The notes: generated by a model not told the origin, from the sequence alone. A DNA stretch of 64,000 nt from JAOUJD01 sp963811265 (GCA_963811265.1 CAWEQS010000007.1:1-64000); one strand, 5' to 3'. Numbered from the stretch's first letter, positions 17,262 through 27,590 are shown. Program-made: numbers and translations.

Positions 17262-18086
17262 TCAGCAGAGGGTTCGGTGCTCGAGGGCCGGCAACGACGC
17301 CCGGCAGGAGGCGATGAGCTGCGGGTCGATGTCGCCGAACACAACCCCGGGCCCGTCAGGGCGATTGGCCAGCACGGTGCCCCACGGATCGATCAGCATC
17401 GAGTGGCCGTAGGTCGCCCGGCCGTTCTCGTGCACGCCGCCCTGCGCGGGGGCGAGCACGTACGCGAGGTTCTCGACCGCGCGCGCGCGCAGGAGGATTT
17501 CCCAGTGCGCCTTGCCGGTCGTCGCGGTGAACGCGGCCGGCACGAGGATCAGGTCGGGCCGCGGCATCGCGCGGTAGAGCTCGGGAAAGCGCAGGTCGTA
17601 GCAGACGGACAGGCCCACCGTGAGGCGCGGGCCGCCCTCCGGCGCGAACACGAAGGTCGTCACGTCGCTGCCCGGCGCGATGGTCCGTGCTTCGTCGTAG
17701 GTCTCGTCGCCCCTGGTGAATCGAAACAGGTGGATCTTGTCGTAGCGCGCGATGCGGTCGCCCGCCGGGCCGTAGACGAGCACCGAGTTCATCACGCGGT
17801 CGGGCTCGGGCGCCACCAGCGGCAGCGTTCCGCCGACGAGCCAGATGCCGTGCCTGCGCGCCTGGTCAGCGAGGAAGTCCTGGATCGGACCACGGCCGTC
17901 CGGCTCGCGCAGCGCGACCTTGTCGCTGTCGCGCTGGCCCATCAGGCAGAAGTACTCGGGCAACGCGACGAGCTGCGCGCCGGTGCCCGCCGCTTCCTCG
18001 ATCAGCGCGGCGGCGGTGTTCAGGTTGTCCTCGACGCGCGTGCTCGAAACCATCTGCACGGCGGCGACGCGGGCGGTGAGGGTCAT
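17262..18086 (-). CDS. Nitrilase-superfamily amidohydrolase (Nit/deaminated-glutathione-amidase type)
   Basis: A 274-residue cytoplasmic carbon-nitrogen hydrolase. The catalytic triad is readable: Glu-44 (Leu-Pro-Glu-Tyr-Phe), Lys-117 (Tyr-Asp-Lys-Ile-His-Leu) and Cys-162 (Ser-Val-Cys-Tyr-Asp-Leu-Arg-Phe-Pro-Glu). The Tyr-Asp-Lys-Ile-His-Leu-Phe pattern fits Nit1/Nit2 enzymes that hydrolyse deaminated glutathione or omega-amides; the precise substrate is inferred. Its start overlaps the yhdP stop by 4 bases (ATGA), so the two are co-translated. Confidence 0.9.
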   Translation of the reverse strand: MTLTARVAAVQMVSSTRVEDNLNTAAALIEEAAGTGAQLVALPEYFCLMGQRDSDKVALREPDGRGPIQDFLADQARRHGIWLVGGTLPLVAPEPDRVMNSVLVYGPAGDRIARYDKIHLFRFTRGDETYDEARTIAPGSDVTTFVFAPEGGPRLTVGLSVCYDLRFPELYRAMPRPDLILVPAAFTATTGKAHWEILLRARAVENLAYVLAPAQGGVHENGRATYGHSMLIDPWGTVLANRPDGPGVVFGDIDPQLIASCRASLPALEHRTLC

Positions 18087-21000
18087 TTGTTGGCCTCGGT
18101 GGGTCGGGACGGCGTGATGCGCGTCTGGCGCGTGATGATCGGATCGGTCCAGGAACCGGTGACGTCGTACTGCAGGGCGAAGGCGCGCGACAACGGATCG
18201 CGCAGCACGAACTGGGCGAGGAACGTGCCGAGTCCGAGCACCGGATTGACGACGCCGACCGCGAGCGCCGCGGTGCTCGCGTCGATCACGGGCAGCACCA
18301 CGATCGACAGCTGCTGTGTTTCATTGCGCAAGTCCAGCGTGCCCGACATCAGGACCGCCGCGGTCGCTCCGCTCATCCGGAAGTTGTCGGTCTTCAGGAT
18401 GCCGCGGTCGATCGTGGCGTCGGCGCGGATCGACGTGAACGCGAAGCCCTCGGCGAACTGGGAGCCGCCGTCGAGCGCGAGGGTACGGCCGAGCGACTGC
18501 AGCGACAGCAGCGCGAGCAGGCGCGCGGCGTTGCCCGGGTCGACCTTCAGGAACCGGCCGTCGTCGACCGCTACGTTCAGGCGCCCGGCGAAGGTCGGGT
18601 AGTCGATGTCCAGCGGCGAGCCAAGCCACTGGACGTCGCCCTCGATGCGGCCGGTGCCGCGCGACAGCGCGGCGGGGTAGCCGATGCGGGCCAGGGCGGC
18701 GCCGCCGTCCGCGGCGTCGATCGCGAACTTCAACTGCATGCGGCGGTTGCCGCTCGCCGGCGCCGGGCCCCACTCGCCGGTGGAGGTGAGCTTCATGTCG
18801 GGATTCGTGATGTCGAGGCGCCGCAACCGCCAGGCGCCGCTCGCGCCGCTGCCGGTGTTCTGCGCGACGAGGTCGAGCCGCCCGAGCTTCATGTCGGACA
18901 GCTCGAACTGCTCGACGCTGACTTCCAGCGAGGGAATCTGTTTCGGCGGGGCGCGCAGCGCCGCGACGACCTCTTGTTCCTTCCGGGCGGTGATCACCAG
19001 CCGCGACAGGCGCGCCGTGATCTGCCCCAGCGCCTGCGGATCGGTGGCCGGGCGCCAGCCGATGAATCCCGTCGCGCCGTCCGACACGACGTTGGCCGCA
19101 TAGCCGCCGTCGTCCTGCCGCGTTGCGCCCAGGGTCAGGTTGCGCACCGTGTGGCCCTGGACGATGAGTTCGTCGGTGCGCAGCGCGACGAGGTCGATGC
19201 GCAAGTCCTCGCCGGCCGTGGCCGGGCGGGCGCCGCGCTCCGGCGGCGTGTCCGGCGCCAGCAGGTTCGACCACGCATCGACGTCGAGGCGCGGCAGCGT
19301 CGCGATGACGAGCAGGCCCCGCTCGGGAAGGTTGGCCGGCTCGTTCACCGCGACCACGCCGCGCGCAAGGCGCCATTCGCCACTCGCGTCCGCGCGCCGG
19401 CTTTCGGTACGGATGCCGAGCGCGCGCCCGGCCTGCACCTGGAGATCCTGCCCCGTGGCACGCGCGGTGCGCTCGATCCGGAGCGGCAGGCTCTCGGCGG
19501 CGGACTTGCGCAGTGGCGCGATGCCGTCGATGGCAAGGCCGACGAGATCGCTGTCGATGCGCAATTCGGTGCCGTCCTTCACGACGACCGCCGCCTGGTA
19601 GCGCGCGCTGCCGCTCGACTTGTCGAGCAGGCGCTGGATCGGCGAGAAGGAGACCGCGTCGCGCAGCCCCGCGGGCGTCGCCGCGCCGGCGGCGTTGAAC
19701 ACCAGCGCGCCATCGGCGCGCGTCGAGGCGTCGAGGCGCGCGGCGCCGCCGAGCAGGTTGGTCGACAGGTTGTTGATGCGCACGCCGCGCTCGTAGAAGT
19801 TCAGCGTGCCGCTGGTCCGCGTGAACGGCGGAAGGCCGGCGAGGGTGAGGTTGTTGTTCTGGAACGCGATGGCGCCGGTGACCTTGGCGTCCGCGGCGTG
19901 TCCCAGCGGGATCAGCAGGCCGAGGTCGAGCCTGGCGTTGCCCTGCGCTTCGGCGCCGTCGGTGATGCCGCCGATCCAGCCTTTCACGGGACTGGCGTTC
20001 GCGTAGCGCAGCAGGTCGGCCAGCGGGCCGGTCACCTGGCCCTTCACGTCGAGCGTGGCGTCATGCCCGAGGTTCGGGATGCGCGCGGTCGCCTGCTCGA
20101 TCCGCGCGCCGTAGGCGCGGCCGCGCTGCGCGGTGATCGTCATCGACGCGCGCTCGAAGACGAGGTCCGCATCGATGTCGGTGAGGATCGGCCACACGCT
20201 GCCCGGTTCCGCCGGCCTGTCCTCGCTGTTCGGCTGGCCGGGTAGGAAGTCCAGGGTGGCGCCCGTCACGCGGCCGCTGAAGCGGAAGTCGCCCTCCGCC
20301 GGGTTCGTGAACGGGAAGCGCGCGAGGTCGCCCTTGAGCTTGAACGGCGCGTCGCCCAGGCGTCCCTTCACGAGCGCGTGCCGCAGCCACGTCCGCGTGC
20401 CGGTGCCGGCCACGGCGGGGATGTAGCGCCACGCGGCATCGGCGTTCGCACGCACGACGCGACCCGACAGGTCGATCCAGCCCGGGCCGGAGGCCGCCGT
20501 CCGGTAGGTGCCGTTCGCCGTCACGTCGACGTCGTCGTTCGACGCCCGCAGTCCGTCGGCGCGAAGTTCGAGCGTCGCGCCCTGCTTCCACTGGACGGTC
20601 CCGAGCAACTGCTTCAGCGGCAGGCGCGGTTCCTCGAAGACGCCGGGGAATACGAGCGCCGCGTCGGTCGCCGCGAGTTCGAGCGTGCCGGCTCCCTTCT
20701 CCATGCGCACGGCGCCGCTGAGGTTCTCGAATCCCGGCACGCCGACCTTCGACGCGGCGTCCTCCGCCGCGGGCAGGGCCGCGCTCGACAGGCCGCTGAA
20801 CCGGGCCTTCAGCGCGATGTCGGACGCCGCGGGCGCGTCGCCGCTCCACGCCAGCGAAAGCTCGGACAGCGTTCCGCGCAGCGCGTGCGGGGCCAGCTTG
20901 TCGTACAGGTCGCCGGGCAGCGGCAGGTGCGCAAGCACGGCGCCCAGGCTCTCGAGATCGATGCGCGAGGCCTCCAGTGCCGTGCGCGGCGGTTCGCTGC

Positions 21001-22237
21001 CCGCGGCGCGCGTGCGCCGCAGCTTGACGTCCATGGCCGGGAAGGTCAGGCCGTCGGCCGTGCGAAACGTCGTTCTCGTGAGCCCGAACTCCTGGCCGCC
21101 GCGGCCGACCGGCCACGCGTCGCCCCACTGGCGCTGCGTGATGCGGCCCTGCAGGGATGCGAGCCGAAGGGGCTCGAGTTCCTTCGCGAGGCGCGCCGTC
21201 ACGTCCTGCAACGCGACGTCGGCCGTCGTGCGGAGGATGTGGCCGTCGTCGAAGCCCATCCACACGCGCAGCGCCCCGTACGCCTGTTCGATCTGCACCG
21301 GCACCGGAACCAGGCTCGACAGCAGCGCGAGGTCGACGAAGTCGAGCTGGACGAACGCCTGCCCCTTCCACTGGCTCACGTCCGATGGACGGGCGAAGGC
21401 ACCGGTCGTCATGGTCCCGCGAACGTCGATCGGGCCGGCGAAATCGGCGGTCGGCAGCGCCTGCAGCGCAAAGGAGTGGGAGCCGAGCGACTGTTGCACG
21501 ATCAGGTTCACGTCGTTCAGTTCGAACTGGATCGGCTCGCTTCCGCGGTCGTCGCGATACACGACGTGACCATCGCGGACGACGACCCGGTCCTGCGAGA
21601 GCAGCCAGTCGAGCGCGGGCGATCCTTCGGACTCGGGCTTGCCCGGTTCGATGACGAAGCCGGCGACGGTGAAATTGCCATCGGCCAGGCGAACGACGGA
21701 CACCTCCGGCGCCAGCAGGCGCAGCGCGACGAAACGCGGCTCCATCGACAACAGGCTGAGCCACGACACGGTGGCGTCGACTCGCGGCAGCGCGAGCGGC
21801 GGGCCGCCGCGCGGTCCGGCGACCTGGACGTCGTTGAGCGAAAGATGCGGATTGAAGGCGCGCCAGCCGACTTCGATCCGCCCGACGGTGACGGTGCCCT
21901 TCAGCGCGCGGCTGGCGATGTCCTCGATCTGCGGCCGCCACTGGTCGATGCGCGGCAGGACGTAGTAGCGGGTGACGAGCAGCAGCGCGCCGAACGCGAA
22001 GTAGGCCGCCACCAGCGACCAGAACGCGAAGCGCAGCGTCGTGCGCACCGCGCGCAGCGCGCCGAGGCCGAAGCGGCGCACGATGGTCTGCTCCGCGGCC
22101 TCGATGCCGTGCTCGAGCTTTTCCTCTACGGCGTGCTCGACCCGGTGCGCGGTGGCGCTCAGTTCGGCGGCGAGGGACGGGTGACTCGGGCGGTCGTCGC
22201 CCGGCGGCGACGGATCCGGGCGCGGCTGATCGGACAC
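18083..22237 (-). CDS. yhdP: YhdP-family AsmA-like phospholipid-transport protein
   Basis: A 1384-residue protein with a cytoplasmic N terminus, one membrane helix at about 68-95, and a very long periplasmic part made of repeated beta-strand segments. It has the expected YhdP size and the C-terminal AsmA-like domain (Asp-Gly-Arg-Phe-Leu-Lys-Val-Asp-Pro-Gly near residue 1190). In Escherichia coli YhdP and its AsmA-like relatives bridge the periplasm and move phospholipids to the outer membrane. It is the first gene of the yhdP / nitrilase / tldD set and is divergent from glnE with about 190 bases between the starts. Confidence 0.92.
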   Translation of the reverse strand: MSDQPRPDPSPPGDDRPSHPSLAAELSATAHRVEHAVEEKLEHGIEAAEQTIVRRFGLGALRAVRTTLRFAFWSLVAAYFAFGALLLVTRYYVLPRIDQWRPQIEDIASRALKGTVTVGRIEVGWRAFNPHLSLNDVQVAGPRGGPPLALPRVDATVSWLSLLSMEPRFVALRLLAPEVSVVRLADGNFTVAGFVIEPGKPESEGSPALDWLLSQDRVVVRDGHVVYRDDRGSEPIQFELNDVNLIVQQSLGSHSFALQALPTADFAGPIDVRGTMTTGAFARPSDVSQWKGQAFVQLDFVDLALLSSLVPVPVQIEQAYGALRVWMGFDDGHILRTTADVALQDVTARLAKELEPLRLASLQGRITQRQWGDAWPVGRGGQEFGLTRTTFRTADGLTFPAMDVKLRRTRAAGSEPPRTALEASRIDLESLGAVLAHLPLPGDLYDKLAPHALRGTLSELSLAWSGDAPAASDIALKARFSGLSSAALPAAEDAASKVGVPGFENLSGAVRMEKGAGTLELAATDAALVFPGVFEEPRLPLKQLLGTVQWKQGATLELRADGLRASNDDVDVTANGTYRTAASGPGWIDLSGRVVRANADAAWRYIPAVAGTGTRTWLRHALVKGRLGDAPFKLKGDLARFPFTNPAEGDFRFSGRVTGATLDFLPGQPNSEDRPAEPGSVWPILTDIDADLVFERASMTITAQRGRAYGARIEQATARIPNLGHDATLDVKGQVTGPLADLLRYANASPVKGWIGGITDGAEAQGNARLDLGLLIPLGHAADAKVTGAIAFQNNNLTLAGLPPFTRTSGTLNFYERGVRINNLSTNLLGGAARLDASTRADGALVFNAAGAATPAGLRDAVSFSPIQRLLDKSSGSARYQAAVVVKDGTELRIDSDLVGLAIDGIAPLRKSAAESLPLRIERTARATGQDLQVQAGRALGIRTESRRADASGEWRLARGVVAVNEPANLPERGLLVIATLPRLDVDAWSNLLAPDTPPERGARPATAGEDLRIDLVALRTDELIVQGHTVRNLTLGATRQDDGGYAANVVSDGATGFIGWRPATDPQALGQITARLSRLVITARKEQEVVAALRAPPKQIPSLEVSVEQFELSDMKLGRLDLVAQNTGSGASGAWRLRRLDITNPDMKLTSTGEWGPAPASGNRRMQLKFAIDAADGGAALARIGYPAALSRGTGRIEGDVQWLGSPLDIDYPTFAGRLNVAVDDGRFLKVDPGNAARLLALLSLQSLGRTLALDGGSQFAEGFAFTSIRADATIDRGILKTDNFRMSGATAAVLMSGTLDLRNETQQLSIVVLPVIDASTAALAVGVVNPVLGLGTFLAQFVLRDPLSRAFALQYDVTGSWTDPIITRQTRITPSRPTEANK

Positions 22238-22290
22238 GAGGCTAGGGAGTGGATGTGGACGGCATCAAGTGGACCTGCGCAGGCGCTCCG

Positions 22291-22296
22291 TAGAAT
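22291..22296 (+). promoter_or_regulatory. Putative -10 element (TAGAAT) for glnE
   Basis: TAGAAT lies in the yhdP-glnE divergent gap, about 130 bases before the glnE GTG. No good -35 is visible. The hexamer is the same as those upstream of ilvE and metG. Confidence 0.35.
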
Positions 22297-22424
22297 GCGG
22301 ACATCGATCCGGTCGCCGATCCGGTCGGGCCTGGCGCGTCCGGTCGGACGAAGACCCTGCTGGGACCGCGGCACTCTATCACAGCGACCTTCACAGCCAT
22401 CGGCAGATTCGACCGCGAACAAGA

Positions 22425-25265
22425 GTGAAAGATCCGGACTTTCTGGCAGGGCGCGACTGGCGCGGCGAACGCGTCGAACCCGGGGCCGTGCCGTCGCTGT
22501 CGCACTTCGTCGAGCGCACGCTGCAGCGCGAGGCCGGCGCCGACGACGCCCGGCGATCGGAGCTGCTGTCGGCCTGGGCGCGGGAAGGCTGGCCGGCGGC
22601 GCGCATGGCGGGCGAACTCGGGGCCGTCGCGCCGCAAACGCCGGAACGCGTGGCGGCGGATCTGCGGGGGCTGCGCCGGCGCGTGATCGCGTCGCTGGTC
22701 GTCCGCGATGCCACCGGCGCCTGCGGGCTGCCCGAGGTCGTGTCGACCACCACCGCGCTGGCCGAACTGGCCGTGCAGCGCGCGGTCGCGGTCCACGCCC
22801 GCGAGCTTGCCGAGGTGCACGGCGTGCCGACGAGCGAGGCCGGCGAGCCGCAGGACCTGCTCGTGATCGGCATGGGCAAGCTCGGCGGCGGCGAGCTGAA
22901 CGTCTCGTCCGACATCGACCTGATCTTCGTGTACGACGAGGACGGCGAAACGCGTCCGCTGCCCGGCGGCGGCGACATCCGGCCGCTCAGCAATCACGAA
23001 TTCTTCATCCGCCTCGGGCGCCGCGTCATCCCGGCCATCTCGGACGTCACCGCCGACGGTTACGTGTTCCGCGTCGACATGCGGCTGCGCCCCAACGGCG
23101 ACGCGGGGCCGCTCGCGGTCTCGAGCGCGATGCTCGAGGAGTACCTGATGGTCCAGGGACGCGAGTGGGAGCGCTTCGCGTGGCTGAAGGGGCGGGTCGT
23201 TTCGGCGCCGGTGTTCGCGTCGTCCGCGCAATTCGATCGGCAGGCCGGGTCGATCTTCGCGGTCGTGCGGCCGTTCGTGTTCCGCAAGTACCTCGACTTC
23301 GGGGCGATCAACGCGCTGCGCGAACTGCACGGACTGATCCGCGCCGAAAGCTCCCGGCGCAATGCCGGCCGCGAGGAACGCGCCGACAACGTCAAGCTCG
23401 GCCGCGGCGGGATCCGCGAAATCGAGTTCATCGCGCAGGCGTTCCAGATCATCCGCGCCGGGCGCGATCCCGGCCTGCGCTCGCGCTCGACCCTGGAAAC
23501 GCTGGTCACGCTCGGTCGCCAGGGCGTGCTGCCGGCCGCGACGTGCGACCGGCTGGCGACTTCCTATGTCTTCCTGCGCAACCTCGAGCACGCGCTGCAG
23601 TACGTGGACGACGCGCAGACCCACGCGCTGCCGCCCGACCGCGAGGCGCGCGCGCGCGTTGCACGGCTCCTCGGCGCGGCGAGCGTCGACGCCATGCTCG
23701 GCGAGTACCGGGCCGTGCAGGACTTCGTCGACGGCGTGTTCGACTCCGTGTTCTCCGAGCCGACCGAGACCACGCGCCAGGCGCCGATGCCGGCCTCGTG
23801 GAACACGCCGGGCGACGGCGACGACGCGCCCCTGGTCGACCACCTCGAGGAGCAGGGTTTCCGCGATCCGCCCGGAACGGCGCAGCGGTTGCGCGGCGTG
23901 CTGAACGGGCGACGCGTGCAGGGCGCGAGCGCGGCCGCGCGCGCGGGCATCGAACGCCTGCTGCAGCGGGCGCTCGTCTCCGCGATCGAGCTGTCGCACG
24001 GCTCCAGCGCCGCGCACGACATCGGACCGGACGAGCACTTCGCGCGCTTCGCGCAGCTCGCGGAGGTCATCGCCGGCCGCAACACCTACGTGACGCTGCT
24101 GAACCAGTTCCCGCACGCGTTCGAGCGCGTGATGCGCATGCTCGCGGCCAGCCGATGGGCCGCCGATTACCTCGTGCTCCATCCGATCCTGCTCGACGAA
24201 CTGCTCGACGAGCGGCTGCACGAGCGCGAGCCCGACTGGGCGGCGTGGTCCGCCCTGGTCCGGCGCCAGCTCGACGAAGCCGAGGGCGACCAGGAGCGGC
24301 AGATGAACCTGCTGCGCGACGTCCACCACGCCCAGGTGCTGCGGCTGCTGGTGGCCGACCTCGACGGTCGCCTGACGGTCGAGCGGCTCGCCGATCACCT
24401 GTCGGCGCTCGCCGACTTCACGCTCGGGCTCACGCTGGAGCGCGTGTGGGCGACGATCGCCAAGCGGCACCGCGAGGTGCCGCGCTTCGCCGTCATCGGG
24501 TACGGCAAGCTCGGCGGGAAGGAACTCGGGTACGTCTCCGACCTCGACCTGATCTTCCTGTTCGACGACGACCACCCGGATGCGCCCGACGTCTACTCGG
24601 TGCTCGCGCGCCGCCTGGTCACCTGGCTCACGGCCCAGACCTCGTCCGGCAACCTGTTCGACATCGACCTGCGGCTGCGGCCGAACGGCAACGCCGGACT
24701 GATGGTGTCCTCGCTCGACGCGTTCTCGCGCTACCAGCGCAACGAGGACGGCATGGGCGCCTGGGTGTGGGAACACCAGGCGCTGACGCGCGCGCGCCAC
24801 TGCGCCGGGGACTTCGAACTGGGCCATCGCTTCGAGGCCGAGCGCGTCCACGTGCTGACGCAGGAGCGCGATCTCGCGAAGCTGAAGAGCGAAGTGCTGG
24901 CGATGCGCCAGAAGATGCTCGACGGCCACCCGAACGCCAGCGCCTTGTTCGACCTGAAGCACGACCGCGGCGGCATGGTCGACATCGAGTTCATCGTCCA
25001 GTACCTGGTGCTGGCGCACTCGCACCGCCATGGCGACCTCGTGCGCAACCTCGGCAACATCGCGCTGCTGCAGATGGCCAGCGGCATGCGGCTGATCGAC
25101 ATGACGCTCGCGCGCGAAGTCGCCGACGCGTACCGCACGTTCCGCGCCCTGCAGCACCGCCTGCGCCTGAACGGTGCCGAGCGCGCGCGGGTCGAGCCGG
25201 CGGAGGTCGAAGCGCAGGCGGCCGCCGTGCGGCGCCTGTGGGCGGAAGTCTTCGGGGTCGACTGA
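22425..25265 (+). CDS. glnE: Bifunctional glutamine-synthetase adenylyltransferase/adenylyl-removing enzyme
   Basis: About 946 residues from GTG 22425, which is close to the usual GlnE length; the open frame extends further upstream but without a plausible start. The two nucleotidyltransferase motifs are clear: Gly-Met-Gly-Lys-Leu-Gly-Gly-Gly-Glu-Leu-Asn ... Ser-Asp-Ile-Asp-Leu-Ile-Phe at about 147 (removing domain) and Gly-Tyr-Gly-Lys-Leu-Gly-Gly-Lys-Glu-Leu ... Ser-Asp-Leu-Asp-Leu-Ile-Phe at about 692 (adding domain). It adjusts glutamine synthetase activity in response to nitrogen status through PII. The stop overlaps the next gene start (TGATG). Confidence 0.96.
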   Translation: MKDPDFLAGRDWRGERVEPGAVPSLSHFVERTLQREAGADDARRSELLSAWAREGWPAARMAGELGAVAPQTPERVAADLRGLRRRVIASLVVRDATGACGLPEVVSTTTALAELAVQRAVAVHARELAEVHGVPTSEAGEPQDLLVIGMGKLGGGELNVSSDIDLIFVYDEDGETRPLPGGGDIRPLSNHEFFIRLGRRVIPAISDVTADGYVFRVDMRLRPNGDAGPLAVSSAMLEEYLMVQGREWERFAWLKGRVVSAPVFASSAQFDRQAGSIFAVVRPFVFRKYLDFGAINALRELHGLIRAESSRRNAGREERADNVKLGRGGIREIEFIAQAFQIIRAGRDPGLRSRSTLETLVTLGRQGVLPAATCDRLATSYVFLRNLEHALQYVDDAQTHALPPDREARARVARLLGAASVDAMLGEYRAVQDFVDGVFDSVFSEPTETTRQAPMPASWNTPGDGDDAPLVDHLEEQGFRDPPGTAQRLRGVLNGRRVQGASAAARAGIERLLQRALVSAIELSHGSSAAHDIGPDEHFARFAQLAEVIAGRNTYVTLLNQFPHAFERVMRMLAASRWAADYLVLHPILLDELLDERLHEREPDWAAWSALVRRQLDEAEGDQERQMNLLRDVHHAQVLRLLVADLDGRLTVERLADHLSALADFTLGLTLERVWATIAKRHREVPRFAVIGYGKLGGKELGYVSDLDLIFLFDDDHPDAPDVYSVLARRLVTWLTAQTSSGNLFDIDLRLRPNGNAGLMVSSLDAFSRYQRNEDGMGAWVWEHQALTRARHCAGDFELGHRFEAERVHVLTQERDLAKLKSEVLAMRQKMLDGHPNASALFDLKHDRGGMVDIEFIVQYLVLAHSHRHGDLVRNLGNIALLQMASGMRLIDMTLAREVADAYRTFRALQHRLRLNGAERARVEPAEVEAQAAAVRRLWAEVFGVD

Positions 25266-26462
25266 TGCGCGCCGCGCTGCGCGCGCTGCCGTCGACCGTG
25301 TGGGTCCTCGGCCTCATCAGCCTGCTGAACGACGCCGCGTCGGAGCTGGTCTATCCGCTGCTGCCGCTGTACCTGGCGACCGTGCTCGGCGCCGGTCCGC
25401 GCGCGCTCGGGCTCATCGAGGGCGCGGCGGAGGCGACGTCGGCGCTGCTGAAGCTCGTCTCCGGCGTCTGGTACGACCGCGTGCGGCGCGCCAAGGTGTT
25501 CATGGTCGTCGGCTACGGTTTCGCGGCGGTGGCGCGGCCGCTGCTCGCGCTCGCGGCGTCGTGGCCCATGGTGCTGACGCTGCGCGTGCTCGACCGGTTC
25601 GGCAAGGGCCTGCGCTCGTCGCCGCGCGACGCACTGCTCGCGCGCTCGGTGCCGGCCGCCCGGCGCGGGATCGCGTTCGGCCTGCACCGCGCGTTCGACA
25701 ACGCCGGCGCCGTCATCGGTCCGCTGCTCGCCGCCGGCCTGCTGGCGCTGAACATTCCGTTGCGCGACATCCTGCTGTGGGCCGCCGTGCCGGGAGCGCT
25801 GTGCGTCGCGCTCGCCGCTGTCGGTGAAGGAGCCGCGCGACGGTGGCGTGGCCGCGCCGGCCAGGCCGGACTGGACCTGGCGCGGACTGCCGCCCGGCTT
25901 CCGGCGCCTGCTCGCCGCCATCTCGATCTTCACGCTCGGGCAGGCCTCCAACGCGTTCGTGATCCTGCGCGCGCACGACCTCGGCATGCCGGTCGCGCAG
26001 GCCGCGTTGCTGTGGGCGGTGGTGGCGGCGACGTCGACCTTGCTCGCGGTGCCGCTGTCGGCGCATTCGGACCGCGTCGGGCGCGTGCCGCTGCTGACGG
26101 TCGGCTGGGTGCTGCACGTCGTGCTGTTCGTCGTGCTGGGCTGGACCAGCGACGTGGACCTGATGTGGCCGGCCGCCATCCTGCTCGGCGTCTACATGGC
26201 CGCCACGGAAGGGTCGGAACGGGCGCTCATCGCGGACCTGGTGCCGCAGCAGCGGCTGGGGACCGCGTACGGCTGGTACTACCTCGCCAAGGGCCTGCTT
26301 CTGCTTCCGGCCTCGGCGGTGTTCGGCTGGCTATGGGTGGCTTCGGGCGCGACGGCCGCCTTCATGCTGGCCGCGTCGTTCGTCGCGCTGGCGACGCTCG
26401 CTCTCGTCGTGTGGGTGCTGCCGGCGGTGCGGCACGCCCATCGGGGCCCGGACAACCGCTGA
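25265..26462 (+). CDS. MFS transporter, frameshifted by one extra base near 25823
   Basis: A twelve-helix major-facilitator protein of about 398 residues when repaired. The first half (ATG 25265) contains Asp-Arg-Phe-Gly-Lys-Gly-Leu-Arg-Ser-Ser-Pro-Arg-Asp, a motif of a proteobacterial MFS subgroup of unknown substrate. The frame is lost near 25823. Removing one G gives Ala-Ala-Val-Val-Lys-Glu-Pro-Arg-Asp-Gly and continues in the second frame to 26462. The two halves together have the right helix count. It is probably an assembly insertion rather than a true pseudogene. Its start overlaps the glnE stop, so it would be translationally coupled to glnE. Confidence 0.82.
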
Positions 26463-26513
26463 CGGCGTAGAGTCCGCCGCGCGTGCACGGCGTCGCGGCG
26501 AGGCCGTCGTCGC

Positions 26514-27590
26514 TCACGCCGCGAAGAGCCGCAGGGCCGTGAAGGCCAGCATGCCCACCGCAATCGCCGCGATCATGCTGCGCGTGCCGAGCATGACCGC
26601 GCCGGCGGCGATGCCGGCAACGAGCTTCGGGTTGGCGAGGGACAGCGCGAGCGAACCGTTGGCCAGCGCGAGTTCGGGAGCGATCAGTCCCACGAGGGCG
26701 CACGCCGGCGCATAGCGCAGGCCGTGCTGCACCCGTTCAGGCAGCCTGAAGCGTTCGCCGAGCACCAGGAACGCCGAACGCGTCGCGACCGTGACGGCGG
26801 TCAGGCCGACGATGACGATCCAGATCAGAAGTTCGCTCACGTTGCGCGCTCCGATCCGTTCGAGCAGGACTTCCGCGCTCATCGCGGCCGCGATGCCGAC
26901 CACCACGGCGGCGACCAGGCCCAGCTTCAGCGGAAGGGCGGCGCCCAGGACGGCGACGACTCCCGCGGTCGCCGCGCCGACCAGTGCCGGGCGGCTCGCG
27001 ATCATCGGCAGCGTCATCGCGATGAGGGCGAGGATCGACGCGAACTCGAGTCCCCACGCCCCCGGGATCTGGGCGGCCAGGAAGATGCCGAGCACGGACA
27101 TCGTCTGCCACGCCATCCAGTTGCCGGCCGCCATGCCGAGGAAGAACCACACCTGCTCCGGGGAGCCGCGCTCCTCGTCCGGCGCGTTGACGAAGCGCGA
27201 GAGGAACAGTGCGAAACCGATGTCGGTGGTCACGTAGCCGAGGAACAGCCGGCGTCCGAGCGAGAACCGCCTGAAGAACGGCCGCAGCCCCGCCGAAAAG
27301 ATCACGAAGCGCAGGTTCACGACCGTGGCGGTGAGCAGCACGACCCAGATCGGCGCGGCCGCGGCGATCAGCGGCAGCGCGGCCAGTTGCGCCGACCCCG
27401 CGTAGACGAGCAGCGACATGCCGAGCGCCTGTGCCGTGGTCAGCCCGACCTTGACCATCGCCACGCCGGTGACGAGCCCCCACGTCCCGGTGGCGATGGT
27501 CGCCGGCGCGACGGCGCGCACGCCGCGCACGAAGGCGTGCCGCCGCCGCGCGGCGATCGCCGGATCGGCACCAAGGAAGCGCTTCAGCAT
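26514..27590 (-). CDS. AzlC and AzlD branched-chain amino acid exporter subunits in one open frame
   Basis: The N-terminal 250 residues match AzlC (five to six helices, Thr-Gly-Thr-Trp-Gly-Leu-Val-Thr-Gly). From the GTG at 26840 the C-terminal 108 residues match AzlD (Leu-Leu-Ile-Trp-Ile-Val-Ile-Val-Gly at its start). Together these form an exporter of branched-chain amino acids. Normally azlC and azlD are separate genes that overlap in ATGA or GTGA, in different frames. Here GTGA is present at the junction, but the upstream frame runs straight through with no stop. Either this is a true fusion or one inserted base near 26841-26880 hides the azlC stop. The azlC ATG (27588-27590) overlaps the stop of the upstream MFS gene. 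Confidence 0.85.
   Translation of the reverse strand: MLKRFLGADPAIAARRRHAFVRGVRAVAPATIATGTWGLVTGVAMVKVGLTTAQALGMSLLVYAGSAQLAALPLIAAAAPIWVVLLTATVVNLRFVIFSAGLRPFFRRFSLGRRLFLGYVTTDIGFALFLSRFVNAPDEERGSPEQVWFFLGMAAGNWMAWQTMSVLGIFLAAQIPGAWGLEFASILALIAMTLPMIASRPALVGAATAGVVAVLGAALPLKLGLVAAVVVGIAAAMSAEVLLERIGARNVSELLIWIVIVGLTAVTVATRSAFLVLGERFRLPERVQHGLRYAPACALVGLIAPELALANGSLALSLANPKLVAGIAAGAVMLGTRSMIAAIAVGMLAFTALRLFAA

Noticed and set aside
15619..17412. Plus-strand open frame opposite tldD
   Set aside because: It is the complement of a well-conserved gene and is rich in His, Arg, Val and Asp as expected for antisense of GC-rich coding sequence.
20378..26470. A 2030-codon open frame on the plus strand
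   Set aside because: It is antisense to yhdP and then out of frame with glnE. Its composition (Arg, Ala, Gly) is that of a GC-rich shadow. Only its last part coincides with the real MFS gene from 25265.
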